64,000 nt of DNA, from contig CM062196.1 in assembly GCA_031216445.1 (NCBI GenBank), positions 6,396,501 through 6,460,500 on the forward strand. The letters run 5' to 3'. The notes beneath the pieces are model-generated. The model was not told the origin of the DNA, did no database searches, and saw only the letters and a program-made list of their open reading frames with translations. Shown here in pieces: positions 36,000 to 47,589 of this stretch. The stretch is from Lateolabrax maculatus (taxonomy: Eukaryota > Chordata > Actinopteri > Acropomatiformes > Lateolabracidae). Made by a program: the position numbers and the translations under genes. Within the stretch, counting starts at the first letter, position 1. Each line of letters begins with the position of its first letter.

Positions 36000-37670
36000 C
36001 GCACTGTCAGCGAGGGATTAATCTCCCGTCTGTTAAATCAAAATTCCATTTCTGTTCCGCTTTCACCAGGTTTGGACGCTCCCTCTGGCCCCTGACGGCT
36101 CCCAGTAATGCAATTAAGATCCATAAGCTTTTCCCAGAAATAAAGGGGCTGAAAGGGGGATTGTTCCATGCTTCGCTGAAGTTGGGGAAAATCTCTGTGT
36201 GTTCTCATGTGTGTGTGTGAAGATGGATTGATGGAGGGGTGGAGCGAAGGAAGGTAATAACAGTCGTGTCCCCTCTCCCCTCTAGTCAACCATTTCTCCC
36301 AAACAGACAAGAAAGAAAGGGTTTGACTTGTATTCTAACCCCTCTAACACACACACACACACACGCAGAGTCATTTCTCTGTCCCTGCCACCTTCACTCC
36401 CATTGAAATGCTATTGTGTTGCCATAGTTTCAGCGTGACTTTTTAAACAAAACTTCACCCATTCAAGTTTTTCCCCCTCTCAGGCAATTCAAAGCCATCA
36501 TGGCTGTCGGCACGGCAGATTGCTTGTTAGTTTTCTAAATGAAAAAGTGCATTAAAGAAGTTGAGCGTGTTGTTACTCCGCTTGGGTTGTTGCAGATCAG
36601 TTGTGAGCTGTTTGCTTGTGTTTTAGGCCAAGTTGAGCATTCCAGTGCAGTTTTTAGATGAGTGATGCCTTGGTAATTGAAAGTGAGTGGGGGAGCAACA
36701 GGGCCTAATGAGCAGCATTCCCTCAGGTCAAAAAGAAGATTTAGAGATAGCCGGGTGATATGCCAGGGCACCCAGCTTGTTTTAAAGTTATTTACACACC
36801 TTAACTGCAAGAGTGTAGTTTTTTTTCACATTTAATCAAACTTTATCTGATGTCATCTTGTTTACATAAATAGCTGGAAATGAAGTAATTCAAATGATAC
36901 ATTTCTGCATTCAAGCACTGCAGGTGTATTACCATATCTAGTCATAACTGTGCCATACCTTATTTGTCAGAGGTGCTTGTTTCCGTTGCTTTTTTGAATC
37001 TGTTACGTAAAGAAAAAAACATTGTGGTCCAACCTCATAGAAAACCTGCTTGAAGAACTAGGCCCTTGAAAGTTCTTTCAGTAGCTTCTATATAAAATGG
37101 GTAGCAGGAAGTAGCAGTGAATAGATGTTATAGAAGTTACACAACAGGCAGCACCCTCCACCTCACCTACAGCAAACTAGATTCCACTCCATTTCACTCC
37201 CTCTTGGTCCTCAGGCTCAACCTTATACTACTGAATACCCAGCAAGAAAATAATAAAATAAAACAAAGTCAAATTTAGCTTTATAGGTCACAATTTAATG
37301 CAGTTAAGGGCTTGTTAAAATGTGTTGGAAATATGGCCACACACACTATGTGGCGGAAGAGTTTTGATTAGGGATGCAATTGGATTTTCCTCCCTTCTGT
37401 CGTCGTCGGATACTCTGCCCCAGATTTGTCACTTGGCCAGCATTGTTGGTTGTTTTGTGCGTTCAGCAATGGCGTGGGCAGTGCCTAACCAGCGTTGTGG
37501 TGCGATCTAGAAGATAATTGGCTTTTCACTGAAGCAGTTTTATGCTGATGCAATTGAACCAGTGCGCGGCGTAAAGGTTAGGGCGATATTAGGCCCCATA
37601 CAAATGAGAACAGGACAATACACACTGAGGCAGATGTCAAAGCCAATCTCTTCTTTTAGTCTAACTGGAG
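36000..37670. other. Intronic sequence without recognisable features
   Basis: A short CA run at 36349-36365; otherwise unique AT-rich sequence. Confidence 0.5.
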
Positions 37671-37673
37671 GGA

Positions 37674-37674
<1 letters not shown>

Positions 37675-37746
<72 letters not shown>
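37675..37746 (+). repeat. (TG)36 microsatellite, longest in the window
   Basis: A pure TG run of 72 nt. If transcribed as lrp8 intron it would give a long UG repeat, the preferred binding sequence of TDP-43 and CELF-type proteins. Confidence 0.97.
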
Positions 37747-37748
<2 letters not shown>

Positions 37749-37759
37749 GCACAGAGGTT

Positions 37760-38780
37760 TGTCTTCTCTGCTGAGAGAGTAAGATCTTCGTTACGTGGAA
37801 CAAATGAAAAAGTCAGTGAAGTGTTGAGTAAGTTGCGGCTGCACACATAAGAAACTTCAATGCACACTTGAAAGCAATTGCGTATGTACAAAGGCACAAA
37901 GGCTGATAACTATATGTATATATGTGCACACAGACATTAAAGCTGAATTAAGCAGCCTATTAACCAACAGACAATTAATCTAAAACAAATTTGATAATTG
38001 ATTTATTACTTGAAGTGATTGATCAAGTTAATATGCCAAACATTAGCTGGTTCCAGCTTCTCAAATGCAAGGATTTTCAGCTTTCCCCTGACTTATCATT
38101 CCTAATCGAGTACCTTTATTCCTTTTGATTACATTAAGCTTAAAGGCTCATTACTGAAGTTGTTTTTAAAATTTCATAGCTCAAGGTCCACTTTCTGGAA
38201 ACTTTCCAGATTCTTCTGCTGGATGATATGGAATATAAGCATGGCTTTTTTTTTTTTTTTTCGATAATAAATGGTCATATACATACATACATCAAATTCC
38301 ATTCATCATGTGATAATAACTAAACATCCTCCATGACAACTGAGCAGACTTCATCCACTGATGAAGCCCACGAGATATGGCAGACAGGAGTAATGGAAGT
38401 AGAACATTACCAATAAGTCAACCTTGTTGTTGTTTTTTTATCAAAAAGCCATTAGAAATTACGACATTTTGATGGACAATTTTCGCAACTTTATGACTTA
38501 TACACAAAAGTTATTAATAAGAAACCAAACACTTAATTAAAAATAATTTTGGGATGAATCTATATTGAAAATAATCACATGTTGCAGTCCTACATACATA
38601 CACATGCAAACGCACACTACCCTGCCATTTGGTCCACACCTTCACACATTTAAACAAGACCCATCTCTCCCAGTATTGTACAGCTTTTTCCCCCTTTGTA
38701 ATAAATGTTCAATAATTTAAACCCCTGCCTTCCCTCTTCTCTGCCTCTCAGCTCCTTTGTGTGTGATTGTATGTTGCTAT
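37760..38780. other. Intronic sequence with a poly(T) and no gene
   Basis: AT-rich sequence with a T run of about 16 at 38246-38261. Nothing else was recognised. Confidence 0.5.
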
Positions 38781-38789
38781 GCTCAGCTC

Positions 38790-39010
38790 TCTGCCTGTGA
38801 GCTATGGGGCTATGGCTAGTCCCTGAGTGCCTTTGGTTGTAGTGAGGGAAATCAACTGTGGCAGAGCTGTAAATTATTCCTCTGGAGGGCTAAAGGGGCC
38901 GGAGCCCACACTCGCTCCTGTCCGTTATACCTTTATCAGGGCCCAGTCGGTTCGTATGGGCCCTTTATCTGTCAGGTCTGAAAGGCCCCAGCCAGGCAAT
39001 ATCAATGATA
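38790..39010. promoter_or_regulatory. Candidate conserved noncoding block
   Basis: About 220 bp of GC-balanced, non-repetitive sequence with two GGGCCC palindromes flanking 'agtcggttcgtat' (38939-38963) and 'aatatcaatgatattgg' (38999). The latter contains the palindrome AATATCATTGATATT-like dyad (imperfect). The reading frame over it has no domain. A purine-rich tract follows (39040-39120). Confidence 0.25.
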
Positions 39011-39199
39011 TTGGATCACAAAAAGTGGTTGTTTAGTGTGCAGGGAGAGAGAGAAAATAGACAGGAGGGGAGAGATACAAAGAGAGAGGAAGGAAAGGAA
39101 AGGCGAGCTGAAAGATCCCTTCGGGGATATCAGGCAGGGCCTGTATACATTAAATTAAGGACAGAGGAAGTCAATGTGTACATTTTCATTCGAACAATG

Positions 39200-41790
39200 A
39201 AATAAAATTGGTTAGTGTTTGTTTTGATCTTGATCTTTGAAATATGTTGATGTTATCAAAGCTGGATGTGTAGTATTTGAATTCATGGCTTAAAGTATGG
39301 TATGTTATTATTACAAGAGTGGATTTTCTGAAATTTTAATGGAACAAACCAAAAATGTACCATTAGCTTTAGAGATCAGAAAATTAGATGAAGTTCATCA
39401 GTTCTGAAACAAATGTATCAAGCAAAAATACCAAACATTCTCTGTTTACAGCTTCTACAAATTTCTTTTCCTCTGTTGTTTAATTATAAATTGGATATCT
39501 TTTGATTTTGGACTGTTTTCAGACCAGTTTAACTGATCCTTATGCTTGTGTTTACAAGATCTTTGGTGCCTGCTTCACTTTGCTCTTTGGAAAAGCTCTT
39601 CTTTTCATGGCTTACACATCCCTATTGTCAAAACAGTTTTCTCGCATCTGTTTGTTTCTATTTGACATGTTCAGATGCAACATTTTACACTTCTTATTCT
39701 TATAGTGAGAAAGAAAGGCGCGTTTGAAGGGCATGTTTACTCCATACACCAAAAAAAAAGTCCATAAACTAATTTTCACTCAACAAAAGCATTACAAAAG
39801 ATCTTAACCACACCTTAAAGAAATTTGAAAGGGAGGACTTTCTCTTTGCTCGGCAGTCTCTTAGTTTAAGACTGTGCAGCATTGTAAATGCGATCTTTAA
39901 AGCTTTGTTTACATGGTAGACAGGCCTCTGCTGTCTCGTCCCCCTCACCCTCACTCCTTCACTGCCTGAAAGAGGACTTCCTTGCATTCTGATCGCGGGC
40001 CTGTCTCTTCGTACAGACTCTAAAGAATACTAATCAGCTAGGCCTCCTCCATATGCCGACTCGATTCAGTCAAGGATGGTAGAAAATAACAGGAGACATA
40101 TGATAAATGGCTGGTCCCGTATTGCTTTTACTTATTATCTTGTGAGACCCAGCCTATTCATTATTTATATTTTGGATGGATATGAGGTGTGGGATGCATG
40201 TAGGATTGAAGCCACCTGCAAGCACCTATGATGTTAAGTACACAGTTGAGGGCACTTCCAAATAAATCCCTTCAGGGTCTTCACTGGACTGCAAAGAATT
40301 AGTTTAAGATAAATTTGGCTTGGTTGACTAATGGTTGCTCTTTTTCAGCGTTGCCGTATATCATGCGTATTATCAATTTCGACCGTAGTAGTTTTTCCAC
40401 TGACAATTTTGATTAGATTAACCTTATTTGAACTTTAGGTTCCTGGGCCTGGAAAAAGTTAGGTAAAACACACCCCAATAGTCTAAAAAAAGGAGAGTTA
40501 AAAAGTTGTTGATGAGCAACGAGGACAGACAAACAGAATTAGAAAGCAAAAACTGAACTTGTGAAATATTTCATTGCAGTTACATACTAAAGCAGAAAGG
40601 TAAGAGGAAAAACTAAACACTCAGGCATCTGAAACAAACCTTCTGTTGTATCTTTCTGCTTCTCGACTGTTACATTTCTGCTTTCCCATAACTCAAACAT
40701 CAAAGTTGCACGGAAGTAAATTACATAGAACACATGAGGACCTCAGATGCCTTATTGTTATCCGTTTTTCCTGAATTATCATGTTCAAAACCCAAGCTGT
40801 GGCTATCTGCATATTTTGCCTAATATTTTAATACAGAAATTTTAGTTCCTCAATTATTTCCTGGCTTGAGCTCTTAAAGCTCCCTAGTTCCCAGGTCTGT
40901 TTCGGTTAAAAAGGTGTATTAGTTACACACATATGAGCTTCCAGGAAGAGCCCCATTTCTAAAACAACCCTCCTTAAATGCATCATGGGAAATTGGGTGG
41001 GGGAATTGTGCTGATATCCAGGTGGATGATAGTTCAACAGCATTCTAGAAAAAATCCGTAGTTAAAATAGTAGTAAATGTGATAATTTGTATTACAAAGT
41101 GGATGTTATTCCACTCACTTGCTTCTCCTTCACACCCAGAAAGAATCCATGGGTAAAGCTTAGATCAGCTTACCCAGCCAGCCAGGGCTTTGGGTGGTCA
41201 AACGGGTTCAACACACCCCCCAGTGCCTGGCACTAGCTGTGCAGAACACAAACATACTCGCACAAACACACAGGGGAATTAGAAAACATCATTGCCATCC
41301 AGGGATACTTTCCAAAAATGCTAATGTGGTGTATTTGACCTGTTTGCTGGGCCTACCTTTTAAAAGCATTCAGACATCACCAGAATATTGAAAGACGGTC
41401 CTGTGTACGGTTAAAGCTCTGCTGTTATCACACTAAGCCAGAGAGTTCAGGCCATCTTTCCCTTTCAGTAGCTGGCGGCAAAAAAAGAGGATGAGAGGCG
41501 AAAAAGAGAAGAGAGAGAGAAGAAAAAAGGAAGCAGCACCTGAAATATTAAAGGCATCTCTTATACACACTTAGCCACGCAACCACTTCCTCTCTTTGTC
41601 TCCCTTTCCCACACATAGACACAGACACACCCTTCTGTCTTACCTGGACGGGCCTCTGGGATGAGGCTGATCATGTCTAAATACCCCTCCGGCAGGGATG
41701 TCTTTGATGGCTTTTGCCCGGCCTAATTTGAAGCAGTGCTCATTGCAAGCTTCTCAGTGGGATACTGGATCACAAAACAGCCAGTGGAAA
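39200..41790. other. Intronic sequence without recognisable features
   Basis: AT-rich unique sequence with a short purine-rich piece near 41485-41530. No gene or transposon end was recognised. Confidence 0.5.
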
Positions 41791-41805
41791 GAAAGCTGGG
41801 CCTGG

Positions 41806-41807
<2 letters not shown>

Positions 41808-41855
<48 letters not shown>
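41808..41855 (+). repeat. (GT)24 microsatellite
   Basis: A pure GT run of about 48 nt, followed by a short GA run. Confidence 0.95.
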
Positions 41856-41856
<1 letters not shown>

Positions 41857-41999
41857 GGTGAGAGAGAGAGTGTGTTACTGTGGATGCACATGCCCAGTAT
41901 GTGTGCAAATGTGACTGTGTTGTGAGCATGTGTGGATGTGTACTCACCTTGCTGTTCGTCTAAGAACTGCCAGTTACAAACGGTGAAAGAGGACAGAGG

Positions 42000-42400
42000 A
42001 CGGGGGTGTTACTGACAGTTCTCGCCAAGGAGCCAGCATTTCCATTTTGTTCTCTGGAAGCCGAGTGTGAAACTTTGATGAAGAGCAATTTGCATCTCTG
42101 GATGGCTATGAAGAGGTCGGCTTTGTTCACTGCCATCGAAAAGCCGTGCCCACACACTGCTGGCTCCAAAACCTGCCCACCCCACCACCAATCGGCACCC
42201 ACCCTCTGCCCTTCACCCTCCGCCCTCCTGGCACTACTTTTCGGCTGCTTCGGCCAGCGGCTATTCCACCATTGTGTTGTGTGGCCGAGAGCACCTGCTG
42301 GGAGCCCTTTCATCAACCCCTCTCTGGGGTTTTTTCAAAGGCATCCAGGGGCACTGCCCCCCACACCCCCCACCCTCACACACAACTAAAATCAGACAGC
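42000..42400. other. Complex GC-richer block, no gene called
   Basis: Six overlapping ORFs on both strands reflect low stop density in C-rich sequence, not coding. The first 150 bp (including 'gaagagcaatttgcatctc', with an octamer-like ATTTGCAT) is non-repetitive and could be regulatory. Confidence 0.35.
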
Positions 42401-42745
42401 TAGGTGAAGACACAGATGCAACAAAAGGTGTGCATCCATCTGAAAACCAGGGCAGTTTGTGGAATCGTATCAAAAACATCATCAGCATCCACCTCAATGT
42501 ACATTAATGGGAGGAGTGGGCAATAGGTGAATGCCAACCAACCACCCCTTGTTATCTCAGATGCACAGAATGCACCCCACTCTGTGAATTCTGCATAATC
42601 TTTAAAGGGCAACTGAAAGGTTCCCCACTGTCCCGTTTATTAAAACTGAACAAATAGTCCCCTGTGCCTGTCTGTTGAAACAGGGAAACTGTTAATGAAG
42701 GGGGAAGACAGTGGAACAGGAGAGAAGACAGCGTGCTTTGGGATT

Positions 42746-42750
<5 letters not shown>

Positions 42751-42787
<37 letters not shown>
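42751..42787 (+). repeat. (GT)18 microsatellite
   Basis: A pure GT run of about 37 nt. Confidence 0.95.
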
Positions 42788-42788
<1 letters not shown>

Positions 42789-42899
42789 TAATGGGGCTTA
42801 GAGGCGAGTGTCTGAGTTGTATTTGTATTCCGGTGGCCCGGGGTATCCGTGGATACACCTAGGTGACTGGGAAGCATGCAGAAGGAGGAAGTGGGAAAG

Positions 42900-45040
42900 C
42901 GCTTATTTCACAAACGTGCCCGATACCCACAATGATTAAAAAGAACCACACAGTGAAAGGTAACTTTAGGTCACTTCTGTCCAAAACATGCTCATCTATG
43001 GTTACATCCTCATTTATTTGTTTTGTGTAACTCTTTTACAGATAATTCTATGCATCTCCTGCATAAATATCTTAAAAGCAATGTTAAGACACCAGAAGGA
43101 AAACACTTTCCTTATTCCTGGTGGTAAATGTTAATGAATTACCCACAAGACAGGAACTTGAAAAGGTCTTTTATTTTGTAAATGTCTGAGCTGTGTTGAA
43201 TCAGCAGATGGCTCCAGGTATCAGAGCAGCTATTAGTAATATTTTACTTCCCCTTTGAACAAAATAACCATAATATATATGTTTAGGGTTGTCAAGTATT
43301 GCTGCTCAATAACACGCACGTCTCTGTTACTGTAGTGGCTGCTGGGATTTCAAACTTTGTAAACTTAGTAAACACAGAGCCGACTATGTATTTACTGGCA
43401 ATGCGACAAACTTCCATATCCCCTGAACTACGCACTGTGTGCTCTGCACATTTGGCTTCTCCAAAACCCGACAGCCACAGCATCCAGTTGTGTCTTGGGA
43501 ATCATTGTCCATGGGGAAAATACTTTGTGAAAATCATATTAGTGAATAATTTTTAGTTTTATTGTAGTTCCATGATTGGCCACTGTGACAAATTGGCAGC
43601 TAGGCTGACTCTGTCACGCCTTAACCAGCTGTCTGTCGAGGACACTTGCCAAGTAAAAAATAGTGACAGTGAACAGCTATCATTGTTATAATACACCATT
43701 AATTTGTCTTTTGGTAATCTTGAGATTTGAAAGTCAAATTCCAATAAACATTTAAGATTTAGTAACCACAGGCCACTCCCAGCGGCCCCTCCAGTGAGAG
43801 TCGAGATGCCATGAGATTACACCTGACAGATGAGCTCATTTGGCCAGCTTACGGAGTATGATGATTCATAAGCCGCAACAATGGCTATGTCAAATGGTTC
43901 CCTCCACATCCCTTTCTTTCTTCCCTCCTAATGTTCCCAAATCAAGCAGCTTTGTGGGCCAATGAAAAGAGCTTAGTCATTGTGTAATTTCATTCATGCA
44001 GTCGATGATGATGGGACATGTAGGCCTTGAGGGGATTAGCTGAGAAAACATGATTACTTTGACAGTGTAAACCTTGATACACTAGTGGTGGAGCTCTTAA
44101 GAGGAAGCTCTCGTATTAGTGAGTGCTACCTTTGGCCCTGTTGTGGAAAAGTCACTTTGACTTCTTTAACTCATAGTTAAAAGGGGTAATAGTGACGTCA
44201 GTTCTAACACATTTAGATCTGTTTACTTCTGTTCTACATCTTCCTTTAGACGTTTTGCAAAGCATGCCATTATTAATTCTATTTTATAAGCATTTGCTTG
44301 CGATTGTTGTTCAACTTTATGATTTCAAACCTTGCTTTAAGTGTACATCTGTCTGACAGAAAGCAGAAAGGAATGTGATGCTCATACTGACATAAAGCAA
44401 AATCTTAGGCAAACTTGATCGGAAGCTTCGTGTTTACTTTGACAGTTAATCTCGCTCTCTTTTTTTTTTTAATGCTGTACAAAACCCAACAGCACAGATC
44501 GAACTTTAGCTTTGTTGACTATGTGCTTAACACCTTAAAGAACACAGAAAAGAAAAAAAAGTGTCAATCAAAACAATTATTATTACTTAAAAGAAAGAGA
44601 AATTGTATATTTTGTTATTTCATTTCCATTGCCTTAATAATTGGTCATTAATGGTTGGTGGAATTGCACTCAACTGCACAAAACAAGTGACTTCAGGTTT
44701 GTATCAGTTTTGTTTTTATCTTAAAGTCCACAAGTGGTAAACCAATTCCTTATAGTTTTAGTGTCATTGTCATATTGAATAGTATAATTAAATTAATAAG
44801 TTGTGTTAAATACACACATTTTATTTTGAACCTACATATATTTTGGATCTATTTGCAACATACTGTGCTCAGACCTGTCTTCTATTGCCAGTTTCCAGCC
44901 ACGTCTATAGACACACACAATTTTTGTCCATCACTATTCTATTACAGCCTCAAATTCAGATGTTTTTGTCACATTGAGGCTTTTCCCAGTGGGAGTTTGT
45001 CATTCACTCTGAACTCAGGCCACAATACTTTTATCTAACA
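42900..45040. other. Intronic sequence without recognisable features
   Basis: AT-rich sequence. The part near 43930-44060 is complex and non-repetitive but gives no specific signal. Confidence 0.5.
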
Positions 45041-45074
45041 GGTGTTTTTTTATTCATTTTTTCTAATCAGCGAT

Positions 45075-45330
45075 CACCAACAAAGCAGACAAAGGAAGGG
45101 ACAACTGGCTGTTTTCCAAAGAGAAAAGGGGCGGGAGGAAGGGAGGGAAGGTGGGAGCGAGCGACCGTCTGATGGAGGCAGAAAGGGGAAGGGTGGAGAA
45201 GAGGAGAGGATAAGGAACGTAGAACGAATGAGCGTGGCAGGGAAGACAAAAGAGGGGAGGCTGTGTACAGTGTTTTGTTTTGCTGAGAGCGCAGCAGAAC
45301 ACGGAGAGAGGCGGGGTCGGCGTGTCACAT
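45075..45330 (+). repeat. Purine-rich asymmetric tract
   Basis: A roughly 250-bp stretch dominated by A and G on this strand (AGGAAGGGAGGG-like), locally CG-containing. The many overlapping ORFs on both strands come from this bias. It could form triplex or G-rich structures, and is otherwise low-complexity. Confidence 0.6.
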
Positions 45331-45334
45331 AAAA

Positions 45335-45690
45335 TAATCACATTCCACCATCGCTGCTTGAAGCTCTAAGCAATGCAAAACAGCAGCTTGGGATTTTTCC
45401 TTTTTTTGTCTTTGTCACCTTGGCAAATATTAGCTGCCCTCTCTTCTACCTTCTTTTGAACCAAAAACAAATAAGTATACCCAAACTGTACACTGCTGTA
45501 CAAGTACACATACACGGGCGCACACATGCTGTAACTCCAGGTGACCTTTGTGGGGCTTTTTGTTGCTTCCAAGCGGCAGCCATTTGTAATTGAAATGAAT
45601 TATTTTTGCCTGTCAGCAGCAGGAGAAATTTGTCCCTCTCTTTTGTCTGCGGAGCAGCAGGCTTTGTTTGAATCCCTACCACACCCGTCT
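45335..45690. promoter_or_regulatory. Candidate conserved noncoding block
   Basis: Complex sequence with 'gccatttgtaattgaaatga' and 'tgcctgtcagcagcaggag' at 45580-45632, a texture typical of vertebrate conserved intronic elements. The two opposite-strand ORFs over it (45446-45987) have no recognisable domain. Confidence 0.3.
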
Positions 45691-46014
45691 TCCTCTTCCC
45701 CCCTCCCCAACCACTCCCTCCGGCGAGTGCTGATTTTTGATAATAAGCCCAGTAGTAATTTGTCATGTGGACCGACCAGCAGCACGCTGCATGTGTGCGG
45801 TTTGGGATTTGAATGGCAATGGTGGAAGTGCAGGGCCGCGAGGGGGGGAAATACAAGGCTCACAGCGAGCGTCGATTCATGCAGCCAGCGGGAACGTTGT
45901 TTGCTCGTGAAAGGCTTTTTCTTTTTGTTGTGGGAGGAGGCAGCTGAAACCTTGTGTGTTTCCGCTTGTCAGTCAGTCACTCGCTAGAAGAGTAATTACA
46001 GAACAGTGTTTATG

Positions 46015-46190
46015 AATTTTTATTTTGCCACGAGTGCGACTGCCACAAGCATAGTAATTTGGGTTTAGAACGCGTGATTGCCACGTGATTCGTAATTGAA
46101 AATTAAATTGCTATAATCATCAAGGATATTAATCATTCAGCAATTATGGGTTGATAAAGAAGGGCTGATAAATGGATTAACCATTTTCAG
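46015..46190. promoter_or_regulatory. Candidate homeodomain/E-box regulatory block
   Basis: A palindromic E-box CACGTG at 46082-46087 sits among repeated TAAT/ATTA cores ('cgtaattgaaaattaaattg', 'tataatcatcaaggatatta', 'cagcaattatggg') within about 130 bp. The density is well above the surrounding intron. Confidence 0.35.
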
Positions 46191-46481
46191 ATTTATGTTT
46201 AGACTGTTATTCGGCATACATTTGTCAGCATACATTTGTATGATTGAGAAGCTGCCAATATTTCCTATTTTCATGCTGTGTTTTGCAAAACATGCTCAGT
46301 ATAGGCATGCACGTTATAAGCGCACAATATTGTGCATTGTGTGTGTACGTCTCGCTAGCCACAAAGGGTCGTACTAACTGGTGTTTCATATAGTACTGTA
46401 CATCCCCTCCCCCCAGACATCACACAGGTTTTATGGCCCCAATGGGACATTTATGCTATATGTGTGAGTGAATGTGTGAGT

Positions 46482-46550
46482 AGGTGTCCGTGTGTGTGTG
46501 TCTGTGTGTGTGTCCACATGTGCGTGTGTGTGTCTGTGTGTGTGTCTGTA
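46482..46550 (+). repeat. Imperfect GT repeat
   Basis: GT units mixed with 'ccgtg', 'ctgtg' and 'ccacatg' interruptions; an older, decayed microsatellite. Confidence 0.85.
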
Positions 46551-46559
46551 TGCATGCAG

Positions 46560-47310
46560 TGCAAGGATTCTTGGTTCAAGGACCTCTGGAGGCAGGCTGG
46601 AAGCTGGCCTTGTTTCCACTCTACACTGAAAATTAATTTTACTGTGTTGATGTTTTGTTCTGATGTTTTTAACCAACATAATTATATAATCTTCACACAA
46701 ACACCTTAGTATTTTGAGCAATAAAAATAAATAAAGCAGTGAAAGAACAGAGGAACTGTTATGAAGTGTTGTACTGAATACTATGGTATTTTTGTACCTT
46801 CTGGAGCCATATGATCATTTATTTGTGACACAATTTGGCTGTCCAGTCCATTTCCCTTTGGTTATTTTGTTCAAATGGGAAGTAATATTTGTGATTATAC
46901 AGTATGCATTCAACAGACAGACTCTGCCCCTCAAAATCCTCTAGGCTGTATTCAGTTGTAGCATGATTTTCCTTTCCCCATGATGACATCAGTCAAAAAG
47001 CATTGACAGCACCCTGGTGAATGAAGAGCCATACAGGTTTTACATGTGTGGGGAGGAGCGGGCTAAAGGATTGATAGCTGATATCATTAAAACGATGACC
47101 CTGTCTAGGAAAGTGAACGTCCGATAGTCTGATGAGATTGGAGTGTCGGGGTGGGACATGGGGGAGGGGATGAAGTGTGTGTCAGTCTGTGTGTGCATCG
47201 TGTGCAAGTATGTATGTAGGTAACGGGGCTGGTATCAGTGTCTGAGTGTTTAATAAATCAATGCAGGTCAAGTCTGAGAGCCTGATGTCACCCAGATGGC
47301 CTGTTGTTAG
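46560..47310. other. Intronic sequence without recognisable features
   Basis: Unique AT-rich sequence; nothing was recognised. Confidence 0.5.
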
Positions 47311-47318
47311 GGCGATTT

Positions 47319-47319
<1 letters not shown>

Positions 47320-47369
<50 letters not shown>
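47320..47369 (+). repeat. (GT)25 microsatellite
   Basis: A pure GT run of 50 nt. It faces an inverted CA run 116 bp downstream. Confidence 0.95.
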
Positions 47370-47371
<2 letters not shown>

Positions 47372-47483
47372 GACAGTACAGAAGCGGTGCAGTTTCTCTG
47401 TGCATATGTCATTTCTAATGAGAGGTACTGAAAGAGAAGGATATGACCTCATAGTCTCCAGACATCTTGGAAAAGAATACCAT

Positions 47484-47485
<2 letters not shown>

Positions 47486-47529
<44 letters not shown>
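47486..47529 (+). repeat. (CA)22 microsatellite
   Basis: A pure CA run of 44 nt, complementary to the GT run at 47320-47369. Confidence 0.95.
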
Positions 47530-47533
<4 letters not shown>

Positions 47534-47542
47534 TCTGACTTT

Positions 47543-47585
47543 GTTTTTCACGATGTCTCTTTAGCCAGAGACATCGTGTAAAAAC
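47543..47585. repeat. Hairpin-forming inverted repeat
   Basis: GTTTTTCACGATGTCTCT (47543-47560) pairs with AGAGACATCGTGTAAAAAC (47567-47585) across a 6-nt loop TTAGCC, with a single unpaired base. This gives a stem of about 18 bp. Confidence 0.9.
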
Positions 47586-47589
47586 AAGT

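Noticed and set aside
45075..45330. Possible CpG-island promoter
   Set aside because: CG dinucleotides are present but few, and the composition is a purine-biased low-complexity tract without a recognisable first exon.
45541..45987. 148-residue forward ORF with an overlapping 136-residue reverse ORF
   Set aside because: Low stop density on both strands in GC-balanced sequence. It is better explained as noncoding, possibly conserved, DNA.
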